DNA from: Candidatus Gastranaerophilales bacterium | Lineage (GTDB): Bacteria; Cyanobacteriota; Vampirovibrionia; Gastranaerophilales; Gastranaerophilaceae | Length of the DNA: 64,000 bases | Direction: 5' to 3' | NCBI GenBank assembly: GCA_944323875.1 | Contig: CALUUH010000002.1 | Coordinates: 1-64,000 of the forward strand | Part shown: positions 1-8,126 of the stretch, piece after piece | Layout: the number at the start of each line of letters is the position of its first letter | Numbering within the stretch: position 1 is the first letter of the stretch | The notes under the pieces: generated by a model | What the model was told of the DNA's origin: nothing | Seen by the model: the letters and a program-made list of their open reading frames with translations, nothing else | Databases searched by the model: none | Translations under genes and position numbers: made by a program

Positions 1-486
1 GATAAATGCTTAAAGTTATTTGATTAATTTTATCTTATTGTGTTTTAAATATTATTATGATAGTTTATTTATACTGGGACATTGAGACGAGGGAAAATTA
101 ATAAAAAATCAAACAGACAGCACGATTGAGGCTGTTGTTTAGTATTGAGATGTACCGGTCTTTTTGTCTTGGATTATTCGGGGTGTCGGCGGAGTTACGT
201 CCGACCGACACCTTACGGGCTTGCTCGGCTAGTCTCGCATCGCCCTACCGAAAATCCGCTGCACTCAACTACTCAATTCTTGCACTCTTTTGCACTAAAA
301 TTTTGTCACCCTGAACTGGCTGCAAAATCCGTTGAGACTAAGTCGAAACGTGATTTTATGCCCCTACCTGGTGTTTCAGGGTTTAACCCGCTCACAAAGC
401 CTATTTTAAGCCGGTGCAAATAAGTGCAATTTATTTTCACTTGTAAAATGAGATGTGCCTAATTGTCCATGAGATTTAGATGCTAA
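1..486. other. Gene-free stretch with dispersed-repeat remnants
   Basis: I see no convincing gene here. Overlapping short open frames exist, but their content matches repeat sequence found elsewhere in the window. The part around 190-265 resembles the 'aaagcggattt/gcggacgga' element seen near 13750, 27755 and 39970. The part around 305-360 has the CACCCTGAACTGGCTGCAAA character of intergenic 'HPELxxxS'-type palindromic repeats. No ribosome binding site precedes the possible starts. Confidence 0.5.
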
Positions 487-699
487 CTAAAAATTTAAAA
501 ATTCAGCTAATGTTAAATTAAAAGCCTTTGATATTTTATTTAATTTGGAAAAGGTTACATCATTTTGAGCCGTTTCAATATTCCCTAATGTAGAACGTGC
601 AATTTGGGCTAAATCTGCTAAATCATCTTGAGTATATTTATGTAATTTTCTTAACTCTTTTATACGATTTGCTAATTTTTGTAATAACACCTTGTCCAT
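487..699 (-). CDS. Small XRE-family HTH regulator
   Basis: This is a 70-residue protein that is almost only a Cro/C1-type helix-turn-helix. It opens MDKVLLQKLANRIKELRK, followed by a YTQDDLADLAQIARSTLGNIE recognition region and an 'ISKAFNLTLAEFL' tail. A longer frame reaches 750, but its extra residues are not HTH-like and would be encoded across the promoter and inverted repeat, so I chose the ATG at 699. It is divergent from a truncated HAD gene. The TTGTCCGC/GCGGACAA repeat between them could be its operator. No cognate toxin is visible, so it may be an orphan antitoxin or a relic of a mobile element. Confidence 0.75.
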   Translation of the reverse strand: MDKVLLQKLANRIKELRKLHKYTQDDLADLAQIARSTLGNIETAQNDVTFSKLNKISKAFNLTLAEFLNF

Positions 700-706
700 A
701 ATCAAA

Positions 707-750
707 TTGTCCGCTATAATGACAATATAGACAAACCGTGAGGCGGACAA
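707..750. promoter_or_regulatory. Inverted repeat in divergent promoter region (possible XRE operator)
   Basis: TTGTCCGC (707-714) and GCGGACAA (743-750) form a perfect 8-bp inverted repeat with a 28-bp spacer. The spacer holds a TATAAT hexamer (715-720). A smaller TTGTC/GACAA pair lies inside. It sits just upstream of the XRE start at 699 and the HAD start at 759. Operator function is inferred from position and symmetry only. Confidence 0.45.
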
Positions 751-758
751 AATGGCTT

Positions 759-998
759 ATGCTTGTTAAAAAGATACTTATAGATTTAGATGGTGTGCTA
801 AATGAATATGGAAAAGATACGTTTAATGAAAATCATATTCCTGAAATTAGGGCTGGGGCTTATGAATTTTTAGAAACTTTATCTCAATGTGCAGAGCTGT
901 ATCTTTTTACGTCCAGAAATTTAATGCTTGCGACTAAATGGTTAATAAGTAACAATTTAGACAAATTCTTTAAAGATGTTACTAACGTAAAATATTAA
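759..998 (+). pseudogene. Truncated HAD-superfamily phosphatase
   Basis: The 79-residue product has HAD motif I near its start (LIDLDGVLNEYG, nucleophile and acid/base aspartates) and a motif II-like 'LFTSRN' about 45 residues later. It stops right after 'KDVTNVKY', where relatives continue to motif III lysine and motif IV acidic residues. Without these the protein should not be an active phosphatase. The 170 bp that follow hold no recognisable continuation. A GTG start at 738 is possible, but the ATG at 759 begins at the usual N-terminus for the family. Likely a gene remnant. Confidence 0.6.
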
Positions 999-1168
999 AC
1001 AATGTTTTTAAAAAGAAAATTTTTACTGTTTTATATTTGTGTTCATTTGGTATACAACCTTTAGGAGCTAAAGACAGTGACGTCCATTCTCCTGTTTTTT
1101 CTCATTTTTTATAAATTTTTTGTGGAAAACTTTTCTTGTGATTATTTCAACATATATTTAATTCTAAA

Positions 1169-3676
1169 TTAATTTTTATTCAGATATCGGCCGGTAATGC
1201 TTTCTGAGCAGACTGCAATTTCTTGAGGTGTGCCTGTTGCAACAATCCGTCCGCCGTCCTCGCCGCCGCCGGGGCCCATATCTATTACATAATCGGCATT
1301 GTTTATCACGTCAAGGTCATGTTCTATGACAATAACCGTTGCATTATTTTCAATCAGTTTTTGGAACACGCCGAGTAAAGACTGAACATCAAGCGGGTGC
1401 AATCCTATTGTCGGTTCATCAAATACAAATACAGAATCTTCCTGACGACGTCCCATTTCTGATGCAAGCTTTAACCGCTGCGCTTCGCCGCCGGAAAGGC
1501 TCGGCGTTGCTTCCCCGAGCGTGAGATATCCAAGCCCTAAATCCTTTAAAACCTGAAGCCGCTGTTTAACAATGTTTAAATCTTTACAGGCAACAAGTGC
1601 ATGGTTTATATCCATTGCCATAAGCTCCGGCAAAGAGTAGCTTTCGCCGCTTTTTGCCGTATATTTTATGCTTTCTGCTTTTTTAGAATAACGTGACCCT
1701 CTGCATTCAGGACAGGTTACTTCCACATCAGGCAAAAATTGGACATCAAGGCTGATACTGCCTGTACCGTCACAATTCGGACAGCGAAGATCACCGGTAT
1801 TATAAGAAAAATCACCGGCTTTATAGCCAAGTTCTTTTGCCATTGCTGTTCTTGCAAACACTTTTCTGAGTTCATCATGCACATTTGCATAAGTCGCAAC
1901 TGTAGAACGCACATTTATACCGATAGGAGTTGCATCTATAAGTTTTACCTGTTTAATTCCTTCTGCTGTAATACTTTTAACATGTTCCGGCAATTTTTTC
2001 TCAGCAATATAATTTTCCAGAGCAGGAATAAGGCTTTCCAAAATCAGTGTTGTTTTGCCGGAACCGGAAACCCCTGTAATGACAGTTAAACGTCCTTTAG
2101 GAATTTTGACTTCAAGAGGTTTTACAGTATGTATTGAGGAAGTTGAAAGACAAATTTCGCCTTTATCAAACATTTCAGTACTCTTTATCTGCGGCCGGAT
2201 TTTGGTTTTAGTATTATCGGACAAAAAAGGCCCTATTTTAGAAACAGGATTTCGGGTTATTTCCGGAATTGTGCCCTGTGCAAGGACTTCTCCGCCATCA
2301 GCCCCTGACTCAGGGCCCATTTCAATAATCCAATCAGATTCCGATAAAATTTGTGTGTCATGATCAACCAGCACTACGGAGTTTCCGTCAGATATAAGGT
2401 CATGCATTACGGCATTCAACCCTTTAATATTTGCGGGATGCAAACCGATAGAAGGTTCGTCAAGTACATATAAAACACCTGTGGTGCGGTTTCTCACAGA
2501 ACGCGCAAGCTGCATTCGCTGTCTTTCTCCTGTAGAAAGTGTGGAGGCTGCACGGTCAAGAGAAAGATATCCCAGCCCCAAATCGGTCAGACGTTTTGCT
2601 GTGGCCTGAAAGGATTCGCAAATGGCGTCGGCCATTGGACGCATCTCTTCAGGGAGTGAGGCAGGAACACCTGCAACCCATTTTATTAACTCTGTCAGTG
2701 TCATTTCGCAAGCTTCGTCAAGCGATATGCCGCGGAGTTTCGGGGCTCTTGCCGTTTCTGACAGGCGTGTGCCATGACAATAAGGACAAATATCTTCTTT
2801 CAAAAATTTTTCAACACGCTTCATGCCCTTTTCATCTTTTACTTTTTTAAGTGCATTTTCAACCGTATAAACAGCATTATAGTATGTAAAGTCTATTTCG
2901 CCGGCTTGATTGGAATTTTTTGCTTTGTAGAAGATATGTTTCTTTTCTGCCGGCCCGTGGAATACAATATCGCGTTCTTCTTTCGTAAGTTGATTAAACG
3001 GAACATCTGTACGTACACCCATTGCGCGGCATACATCAGTCATTAGCGACCACATAAGAGAATTCCACGGAAGCACAGCCCCTTCATCTATTGTAAGAGA
3101 TTCATCAGGAACAAGAGTAGATTCATCTACAGTTCTGATCGTACCGACTCCGCCGCAATGCTCGCACGCGCCCTGACTGTTGAATGCAAGTTCTTCGGCG
3201 CCCGGGGCATAAAAGTGAACACCGCATTCAGGACAAATTAGTTCTTTGCCTGCAGCAACCAGAAGTGTCGGCTCAAGATAATGTCCGTTTGGGCACCTGT
3301 GATGTGCCAGACGGGAATACATAAGCCTTAAACTGTTTAATAATTCCGTACCTGTGCCGAAGGTACTGCGTATTCCGGGAACTCCGGGACGCTGGTGCAG
3401 CGCAAGCGCTGCCGGAACATATAAAATCTCATCGACCTGCGCTTTTGCAGCCTGTGTCATTCTCCGGCGTGTATAAGTGGATAATGCTTCAAGATATCGG
3501 CGTGAGCCTTCTGCATACAAGACACCTAATGCAAGAGAAGATTTGCCGGAACCCGATACGCCGGCTATGCCGACAATTTTATTAAGCGGAATATCGACAT
3601 CAATGTTTTTCAGGTTGTGTACATTTGCCCCGCGGACAAGGATTTTATCAGGTTTTAACTCTTTTTCTTCCGGCAT
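1169..3676 (-). CDS. UvrA-like ABC ATPase (UvrA2-type paralogue)
   Basis: The 835-residue protein has two ABC ATPase modules. There are Walker A motifs GVSGSGKSS (~residue 40) and GVSGSGKTT (second half), and signature motifs LSTGERQRMQLA and LSGGEAQRLKLA. Zinc-type CxxC pairs occur (CPNG, CPECG, CEHCGG, CPYCHG, CPNCDG, CPECRG). Canonical UvrA has about 940 residues. Paralogues near this size usually lack part of the UvrB-binding/insertion region and are often linked to drug or antibiotic tolerance rather than core excision repair. An HxlR regulator lies 60 bp upstream on the same strand, suggesting co-regulation. The UvrA family is certain; the paralogue subclass is inferred from length and context. 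Confidence 0.88.
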   Translation of the reverse strand: MPEEKELKPDKILVRGANVHNLKNIDVDIPLNKIVGIAGVSGSGKSSLALGVLYAEGSRRYLEALSTYTRRRMTQAAKAQVDEILYVPAALALHQRPGVPGIRSTFGTGTELLNSLRLMYSRLAHHRCPNGHYLEPTLLVAAGKELICPECGVHFYAPGAEELAFNSQGACEHCGGVGTIRTVDESTLVPDESLTIDEGAVLPWNSLMWSLMTDVCRAMGVRTDVPFNQLTKEERDIVFHGPAEKKHIFYKAKNSNQAGEIDFTYYNAVYTVENALKKVKDEKGMKRVEKFLKEDICPYCHGTRLSETARAPKLRGISLDEACEMTLTELIKWVAGVPASLPEEMRPMADAICESFQATAKRLTDLGLGYLSLDRAASTLSTGERQRMQLARSVRNRTTGVLYVLDEPSIGLHPANIKGLNAVMHDLISDGNSVVLVDHDTQILSESDWIIEMGPESGADGGEVLAQGTIPEITRNPVSKIGPFLSDNTKTKIRPQIKSTEMFDKGEICLSTSSIHTVKPLEVKIPKGRLTVITGVSGSGKTTLILESLIPALENYIAEKKLPEHVKSITAEGIKQVKLIDATPIGINVRSTVATYANVHDELRKVFARTAMAKELGYKAGDFSYNTGDLRCPNCDGTGSISLDVQFLPDVEVTCPECRGSRYSKKAESIKYTAKSGESYSLPELMAMDINHALVACKDLNIVKQRLQVLKDLGLGYLTLGEATPSLSGGEAQRLKLASEMGRRQEDSVFVFDEPTIGLHPLDVQSLLGVFQKLIENNATVIVIEHDLDVINNADYVIDMGPGGGEDGGRIVATGTPQEIAVCSESITGRYLNKN

Positions 3677-3736
3677 AATATTATCCCTTATACAAACAGA
3701 TTATAACATATAAATTTTCAATAGCGATGTTTTCGA

Positions 3737-4078
3737 TTATCTATGTTCCTCGCCCCATTCGCAAAGTGCATACAAAATCGGGATAAAGGATTCTCCTTTT
3801 GGCGAAAGCGAATACTCAACTTTTGGCGGGATTTGCGGATATTCTTTTCTTGTTATCAAATTATCCTTTTCAAGCTCTTTTAACACGCCGCTCAAAGTTT
3901 TATGCGATACCATATTCAAATATCTTTGCAGACTGTTAAATCTTATAACTTTATGCCTGTAAATTGCATAAAGAACGGTTAATTTATACTTGCCGCTGAC
4001 AAGAGAGAGGGTATAATTAAACCCTGTTTTGTCAAAGCTTTCAACCTCTTTTAAGCAGTCTTTCTCTTTTGTTGTCAT
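3737..4078 (-). CDS. HxlR-family transcriptional regulator
   Basis: The 113-residue winged-helix protein has the HxlR pattern: 'LVSGKYKLTVLYAIYRHKVIRF' helix region, 'LQRYLNMVSHKTLSGVLKELEKDNLI' recognition helix, and the 'YPQIPPKVEYSLSPKGESF' wing. HxlR proteins are usually redox- or electrophile-responsive dimeric regulators that control a neighbouring gene. Here the neighbours are a UvrA paralogue downstream and a divergent NTF2-like gene. A GGTAA/TTACC palindrome lies 15 bp upstream of the start and could be its operator. This lineage has a second HxlR at 43152. Confidence 0.9.
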   Translation of the reverse strand: MTTKEKDCLKEVESFDKTGFNYTLSLVSGKYKLTVLYAIYRHKVIRFNSLQRYLNMVSHKTLSGVLKELEKDNLITRKEYPQIPPKVEYSLSPKGESFIPILYALCEWGEEHR

Positions 4079-4092
4079 AATGCATCCCTTTT

Positions 4093-4107
4093 GGTAAGAT
4101 AGTTACC
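4093..4107. promoter_or_regulatory. GGTAA-N5-TTACC palindrome, candidate HxlR operator
   Basis: GGTAA (4093-4097) and TTACC (4103-4107) form a 5-bp inverted repeat in the divergent intergenic region between the HxlR gene and the NTF2-like gene. HxlR dimers commonly bind such short palindromes near their own promoter; assignment here is by position only. Confidence 0.4.
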
Positions 4108-4179
4108 TTTTTATCCGTACTTGAATAAACTACCATTATAATTTATCATAATAAATGCAAAAAAGAAAGGCGGTAAAAA

Positions 4180-4560
4180 ATGAGAGAGCAAATCGAAGAA
4201 TTTAATGCAGTTGAAAATCTTGCATGGAAATTTGTGGAAGCAGTAAAGAACGGAAACAGCGAAATTGTTAAACCATATTTTTATGAAAAGGCAAATTTTT
4301 ACGGACAGTTAAATGAAACAGAATATCAGTCAGGTTCAATTCAGGGATTTTACGACACTATTGATAAAATGGGCGCATGCGGTGAAGAATAGGTTGCAAG
4401 GGTTGACGTAATAACACTGGAAAAAACAATTGCGGCCGTAAGAGTTATTGAAGATAACTGGCATGGATATAAATTCACGGATTTACTTGTTATGAATAAG
4501 ATAAACGGTGAATGGAAAATCGTTGCTAAAGTCTATGATACCCTGTCTTATGAAGGCTAA
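4180..4560 (+). pseudogene. NTF2/SnoaL-like protein interrupted by in-frame amber stop
   Basis: The first 70 codons (MREQIEEFNAVENLAWKFVE start, good GAAAGGCGG ribosome site) stop at a TAG at 4390-4392. Reading continues in the same frame for 56 more codons to a TAA at 4558-4560, and the extension is clearly coding: it includes 'VRVIEDNWHGYKFTDLLVM' and ends 'KIVAKVYDTLSYEG'. Together they make a full ~126-residue lumazine-binding-2/NTF2-like fold. A single C-to-T change (CAG to TAG) explains it. TAG ends intact genes in this window (for example the prepilin at 6519), so amber recoding is unlikely. Either a recent nonsense mutation or a sequencing error. Divergent from the HxlR gene. Confidence 0.75.
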
Positions 4561-4708
4561 TTCTATGCACTTCCGGTATTGTTTATTAATAAATAATACC
4601 GGAATATTACTATTTATGGCGGCAATCGCAAAATCGTACGATATTGCTAATCATGTTGCATAAATTCCAAGCCATGTTAGAATAAAATTAAATAAGGAGA
4701 GGATAATA

Positions 4709-5143
4709 ATGATTAAATTATCTGGTATAAATGCAGAGGGCGAAGAAAAAGAATATTCTTTAGAAGATTTTAAAGGGCAAAAAGTTATATTATATTTTTA
4801 TCCTAAAGACAATACTTCAGGTTGCACACAGGAAGCGTGTGATTTTAGGGACAATTTAAACCGTCTGACTTCAAAAGCAGTTGTTGTCGGAGTTAGTCCT
4901 GACAGTATTAAAAGTCATATAAATTTTCAAACAAAACACGGGTTGAATTTTATCCTGCTTTCAGATCCTGAACATAAACTTTCCGAGCAGTTTGGTGTCT
5001 GGGGTGAAAAATCTATGTACGGCAAAAAATATATGGGGATTATCCGTTCAACATTCATTCTTGATGAAGCGGGAAATATTCAAAAAGAATGGCGGAAAGT
5101 CAAGGTTAAAGGTCATGTTGATGAAGTTTTGGAGGCATTATGA
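4709..5143 (+). CDS. bcp: Peroxiredoxin, Bcp/PrxQ type
   Basis: This 144-residue thiol peroxidase reduces hydrogen peroxide and organic peroxides using thioredoxin-type donors in the cytoplasm. The active-site stretch YPKDNTSGCTQEACDFRDN holds the peroxidatic Cys39 and a candidate resolving Cys44, five residues apart as in atypical 2-Cys Bcp proteins. Length fits the family (about 150). An AAGGAGAGG ribosome site precedes the ATG. It overlaps the following GNAT gene by ATGA, so the two are translationally coupled. Confidence 0.92.
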   Translation: MIKLSGINAEGEEKEYSLEDFKGQKVILYFYPKDNTSGCTQEACDFRDNLNRLTSKAVVVGVSPDSIKSHINFQTKHGLNFILLSDPEHKLSEQFGVWGEKSMYGKKYMGIIRSTFILDEAGNIQKEWRKVKVKGHVDEVLEAL

Positions 5144-5673
5144 TTTTTAAAAGTATTGACCGTTCGGAGTTCAGAACAATATATGATGATATGACAGAGC
5201 AGTTTCCGCCGGAGGAATTAAAGTCCTACACGCGTTTTTGCGAATTGATTGACGGCGGAGATTACTTTGTCCAATCGGTGATTGATGGGGCACTGACTAT
5301 CGGATACGTAATTTTTACAAAAGTGAATAATAGTTTGTGGCTTGATTATGTTGCTGTTTTAAAAGAGTTTCATTCAAAAGGATATGGAAGTAAGATTTTG
5401 AACGCATTAAAAGATGAGTACCAAAAGGGGATTTATCTTGAGGTGGAAAAACCGGATGAAAGCCGTCCGAATACACTCCGCAGAATTAAATTTTATACAA
5501 ATCTCGGGGCGCAAAAACTGGATTACGATTATTTTTATCCGTCAGAAAAAGCACCATTACCTATGGATTTATATTATTTGCCTTATGATAATATTTTGCC
5601 TGTTGATATAGAAGGCGATATAAACACGGTATTTCGTCTGCTTCATAGCGACATTTCTTATTTAAACAGTTAA
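5140..5673 (+). CDS. GNAT-family N-acetyltransferase
   Basis: The 177-residue protein has a GNAT fold. A central 'LWLDYVAVLKEFHSKGYGSKILNAL' segment carries the acetyl-CoA pyrophosphate-binding motif A (R/Q-x-x-G-x-G/A variant, here HSKGYGS), followed by 'LEVEKPDE' and an 'RIKFYTNLGAQKL' motif B. Substrate cannot be told from sequence. It is translationally coupled to the peroxiredoxin (ATGA overlap). Its last 12 bp overlap the convergent HicA-like gene. Confidence 0.85.
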   Translation: MIFKSIDRSEFRTIYDDMTEQFPPEELKSYTRFCELIDGGDYFVQSVIDGALTIGYVIFTKVNNSLWLDYVAVLKEFHSKGYGSKILNALKDEYQKGIYLEVEKPDESRPNTLRRIKFYTNLGAQKLDYDYFYPSEKAPLPMDLYYLPYDNILPVDIEGDINTVFRLLHSDISYLNS

Positions 5674-6006
5674 ATCCAGTGAATTTTCGTCATCCGGTTT
5701 CGTCTTTTTGTAAAACCGTTGTAATAGTGCTTTGAATTTAACTTTATCCGTTGCCGTAAGTTCTTTTTTGTTGTTATGCGGGGTAACGAATGAAATATTT
5801 TCTGTTTCGGAAATTTTAAAGGACATGTGCGAGCCGCGTTTTTTATTGCGTGAAAATCCTAAAGATTCGCAAATTCTTTCTACATCGTCGGCCAGAATTT
5901 TTATTTTTTTCGGGGTATCTGAATTGATTATTTTCTCAATAAATTTATCTCTTGAACCTTGAAATTTCGGTGAAGATTGATAAGGTTGTATATTATTAAT
6001 TTTCAT
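5662..6006 (-). CDS. HicA-like (YcfA) toxin-fold protein, solitary
   Basis: The C-terminal two thirds of this 114-residue protein match the HicA/YcfA double-stranded-RNA-binding fold: 'VERICESLGFSRNKKRGSHMSFK' with the GSH catalytic histidine, then a short beta segment and 'DKVKFKALLQRFYK'. HicA toxins cleave mRNA and are usually 60-80 residues beside a HicB antitoxin. Here about 35 extra N-terminal residues (MKINNIQPYQSSPKFQG) precede the domain and no HicB is adjacent. The gene upstream on the same strand is an XRE regulator. It may be a domesticated HicA-like protein rather than a working toxin. Confidence 0.65.
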   Translation of the reverse strand: MKINNIQPYQSSPKFQGSRDKFIEKIINSDTPKKIKILADDVERICESLGFSRNKKRGSHMSFKISETENISFVTPHNNKKELTATDKVKFKALLQRFYKKTKPDDENSLDLTV

Positions 6007-6043
6007 ATCAGTGTATTATAAAACGCTGAAATATAAATTTCAA

Positions 6044-6358
6044 TTAGTAAACTATTTTATATATCTGATAAACTAACCTCAATTTTTCATCGCTTTCATT
6101 AATTGCGCTAATCAATTCTTGTTTAATTTCAGAAAGATTTTGCTGGTGGTCAAAATCGAATAAATCCTTTGGTTTAACATTCAGAGCATCGGCCAGCTTG
6201 CTAAGTTTTTCAGCGCGTATAAAATTAATGCCACATTCGATTTTACTCAAATTTCTTTCGGCGATATCAATTTTTTCGGCCAGTTCTTCCTGTGATAATT
6301 TATTTTTCACTCTTAACTCTTTAATCCGCCTGCCAAGAAGTTTTTTAATGTCATCCAT
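6044..6358 (-). CDS. XRE-family HTH regulator
   Basis: This 104-residue regulator begins at the ATG at 6358, supported by GGAG eight bases upstream; a longer frame to 6397 lacks support. The HTH runs from 'RRIKELRVKNKLSQEELAEK' through 'DIAERNLSKIECGINFI'. A 'LADALNVKPKDLFDF' helix follows, then a ~35-residue helical tail that may dimerise. It lies 37 bp upstream of the HicA-like gene on the same strand and diverges from a prepilin gene. It could control either; an antitoxin role for the HicA-like protein is possible but unproven. Confidence 0.82.
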   Translation of the reverse strand: MDDIKKLLGRRIKELRVKNKLSQEELAEKIDIAERNLSKIECGINFIRAEKLSKLADALNVKPKDLFDFDHQQNLSEIKQELISAINESDEKLRLVYQIYKIVY

Positions 6359-6433
6359 ATTCTGCTCCGTATAATATTGTAATTTTAACGGCAACAATCA
6401 GTCAGTTTAACGATATAAAAAATTCTTTAAATA

Positions 6434-6462
6434 TTGACAAAGTATTTAAAAAATAGTATAAC
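6434..6462 (+). promoter_or_regulatory. Sigma70-type promoter for prepilin gene
   Basis: TTGACA (6434-6439), a 17-bp spacer and TATAAC (6457-6462) give a near-consensus promoter 57 bp upstream of the prepilin start at 6519, in the divergent region after the XRE gene. Confidence 0.65.
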
Positions 6463-6518
6463 ATGATTTAATAGATTTATTAATCGAGAATTTACTACTT
6501 TTTAAATAGGAGATAAAC

Positions 6519-7220
6519 ATGGTTAGAGAAACAGAAAATTCTATGGCGTTAGCCTTTACCTTGGCCGAGGTGCTAATCACCCTCGCCGTTATAGGCATTG
6601 TGGCGGCATTGACGTTACCTTCTTTTATTGAGAAATATCAGGAAAAAATACTGATAACCAAGCTTAAAAAATTCTATTCAGAATTAGCCTTTGCGCATAA
6701 TATGAATATTGCTAATGAAAAAACAGGTTTTACCTCAGAAGATCTTTTGGAATATTTTAAAACATACAAAATTTGTGAACATACCTATGAGGGATGCGCT
6801 GACAATACCTATGTAAATGTTAAAAATGGCAGAGCTAATTGGGGCAAAACAGATAGCTTTGCCAGTACTTCAAATTATGCAATTTTGCAAAACGGGATGA
6901 TTTTAAGGTACTTTTCGTGGGGTAATACTTGTTCAAATGATGCCGGCACAGGTGCTTTAAGTAATGTATGCAGTGAGTTTAGTATTGACATTAACGGCTC
7001 ACAAAAACCAAATCAACTGGGTAAAGATGTTTTCTATTTTTATGTGACACAAAAAGGTATAGTACCTTTTGGCACAAAAGAGGAGACTCGGTATCCGTTT
7101 GAAACGGCTTGTGCATTACAGTCAGGAACATCCTGTGCAGCATGGGTACTGGAAAATGAAAACTTTGACTATTTTAAATGTGATGATTTAAGTTGGAATG
7201 GAAAAAAGACCTGTGAATAG
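6519..7220 (+). CDS. Type IV pilin-like prepilin, short leader (P0)
   Basis: The 233-residue protein has a 12-residue leader followed by the prepilin motif FTLAEVLITLAVIGIVAALT: cleavage expected between Ala12 and Phe13, with the conserved Glu at +5. A prepilin peptidase should process it and the helix would anchor it in the inner membrane or a filament. The ~190-residue globular part has several cysteines (CEHTYEGC, CSNDAG, CSEFSID, CALQSGTSC, FKCDDL) and no recognisable lectin-like end. Unlike the prepilins at 14296, 28116 and 39795 it has a normal short leader and no flanking repeats. ATAGGAGAT supports the start. Confidence 0.88.
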   Translation: MVRETENSMALAFTLAEVLITLAVIGIVAALTLPSFIEKYQEKILITKLKKFYSELAFAHNMNIANEKTGFTSEDLLEYFKTYKICEHTYEGCADNTYVNVKNGRANWGKTDSFASTSNYAILQNGMILRYFSWGNTCSNDAGTGALSNVCSEFSIDINGSQKPNQLGKDVFYFYVTQKGIVPFGTKEETRYPFETACALQSGTSCAAWVLENENFDYFKCDDLSWNGKKTCE

Positions 7221-7306
7221 CCGGCTTAAGTTTGTAAAATTCCTCTGCTGTGGGATGTCGTAACTTGTAATTTCCTTTTTATTAAATTAAAAAAGGAGGA
7301 TTAGTG

Positions 7307-8041
7307 ATGACTGATGAGATGGAAAATATGGAGTTTGTCGAGGATGCAGTTGTTATTGAAGATGTGCATTGTCAGTTGCCCAAGCGGATTTTAATGGTTG
7401 TAACCAATGCGTGTGAAGCCCAAAATCATGACAGAACTGGAGTTTGGCTTGAAGAATTTGCAGTGCCGTATCTTGCATTTATAAAACAGGATTATATGGT
7501 TACGGTGGCGACCCCGACAGGTGATATTGCACCTGTTGATCCGGCCAGTGAAAGTTTGATAAGGGATATTAAATGGAATGAGGCTAAAAAGGCGCTGAAT
7601 GATACCTTGCCTCTGGATACTGTAGATTATACTGTTTATGATGCAATAGTGCTTCCTGGCGGACACGGGCCAATGTTTGATCTGGCAAAATGCGAAATTT
7701 TAGGCGAAATAATTAACTATTTCAATAAACATCACAAACTTATTGCCGCAATATGCCATGGGCCGGCAGGGCTTTTACCGGCGGTTAGTGACGGTATTCC
7801 TTTTGTTAACGGCCGCAAGCTTACCTGTTTTACAAACGATGAGGAGCAGGCATATAAAAAAGTGAATATGCTGCCTTTTTCTTTGGAGGACGCACTGAAA
7901 GATGCAGGCGCGGATTTTGTTAAGGACGGAGTCGGAGCGGTTAATGTAATTCAGGATGATAATTTGATTACGGCACAGAATTTTCAATCGTCAGAAGCAT
8001 TCACTAAATCAATTATAAAATATCTGACCGAGAATGAGTAA
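7307..8041 (+). CDS. DJ-1/PfpI (Hsp31-like) glutamine amidotransferase-fold protein
   Basis: The 244-residue protein has the class-I GATase-like fold of the DJ-1/PfpI family. 'YDAIVLPGGHGPMFDL' holds the acidic/glycine turn, and 'LIAAICHGPAGLLPAV' carries the nucleophilic elbow Cys with the following His. Relatives are glyoxalase III/deglycase-type or chaperone proteins acting on reactive carbonyl damage. AAAGGAGG lies seven bases before the ATG at 7307; a GTG at 7304 is less likely. The unit ends in a strong terminator at 8054. Exact activity is not resolved. Confidence 0.85.
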   Translation: MTDEMENMEFVEDAVVIEDVHCQLPKRILMVVTNACEAQNHDRTGVWLEEFAVPYLAFIKQDYMVTVATPTGDIAPVDPASESLIRDIKWNEAKKALNDTLPLDTVDYTVYDAIVLPGGHGPMFDLAKCEILGEIINYFNKHHKLIAAICHGPAGLLPAVSDGIPFVNGRKLTCFTNDEEQAYKKVNMLPFSLEDALKDAGADFVKDGVGAVNVIQDDNLITAQNFQSSEAFTKSIIKYLTENE

Positions 8042-8053
8042 TAATAAAAATGT

Positions 8054-8083
8054 AAAGCGCCTTTGTTAACAAAGGCGCTTTTT
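8054..8083 (+). terminator. Rho-independent terminator after DJ-1/PfpI gene
   Basis: A perfect 12-bp stem (AAAGCGCCTTTG and its complement) with a TTAA loop runs into a T-tract, 13 bp after the stop codon. Confidence 0.9.
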
Positions 8084-8126
8084 GTGGTATAATTTTTTTA
8101 CAAGTAGTTTATTTCAGAGGTGAAAG

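Noticed and set aside
126-423. Overlapping short open frames near the left end
   Set aside because: They consist of dispersed-repeat sequence, have no ribosome binding site, and overlap in two frames; treated as noncoding.
4180-4560. Amber codon recoded as an amino acid
   Set aside because: TAG ends other intact genes in the window, for example the prepilin at 6519-7220, so general recoding is unlikely.
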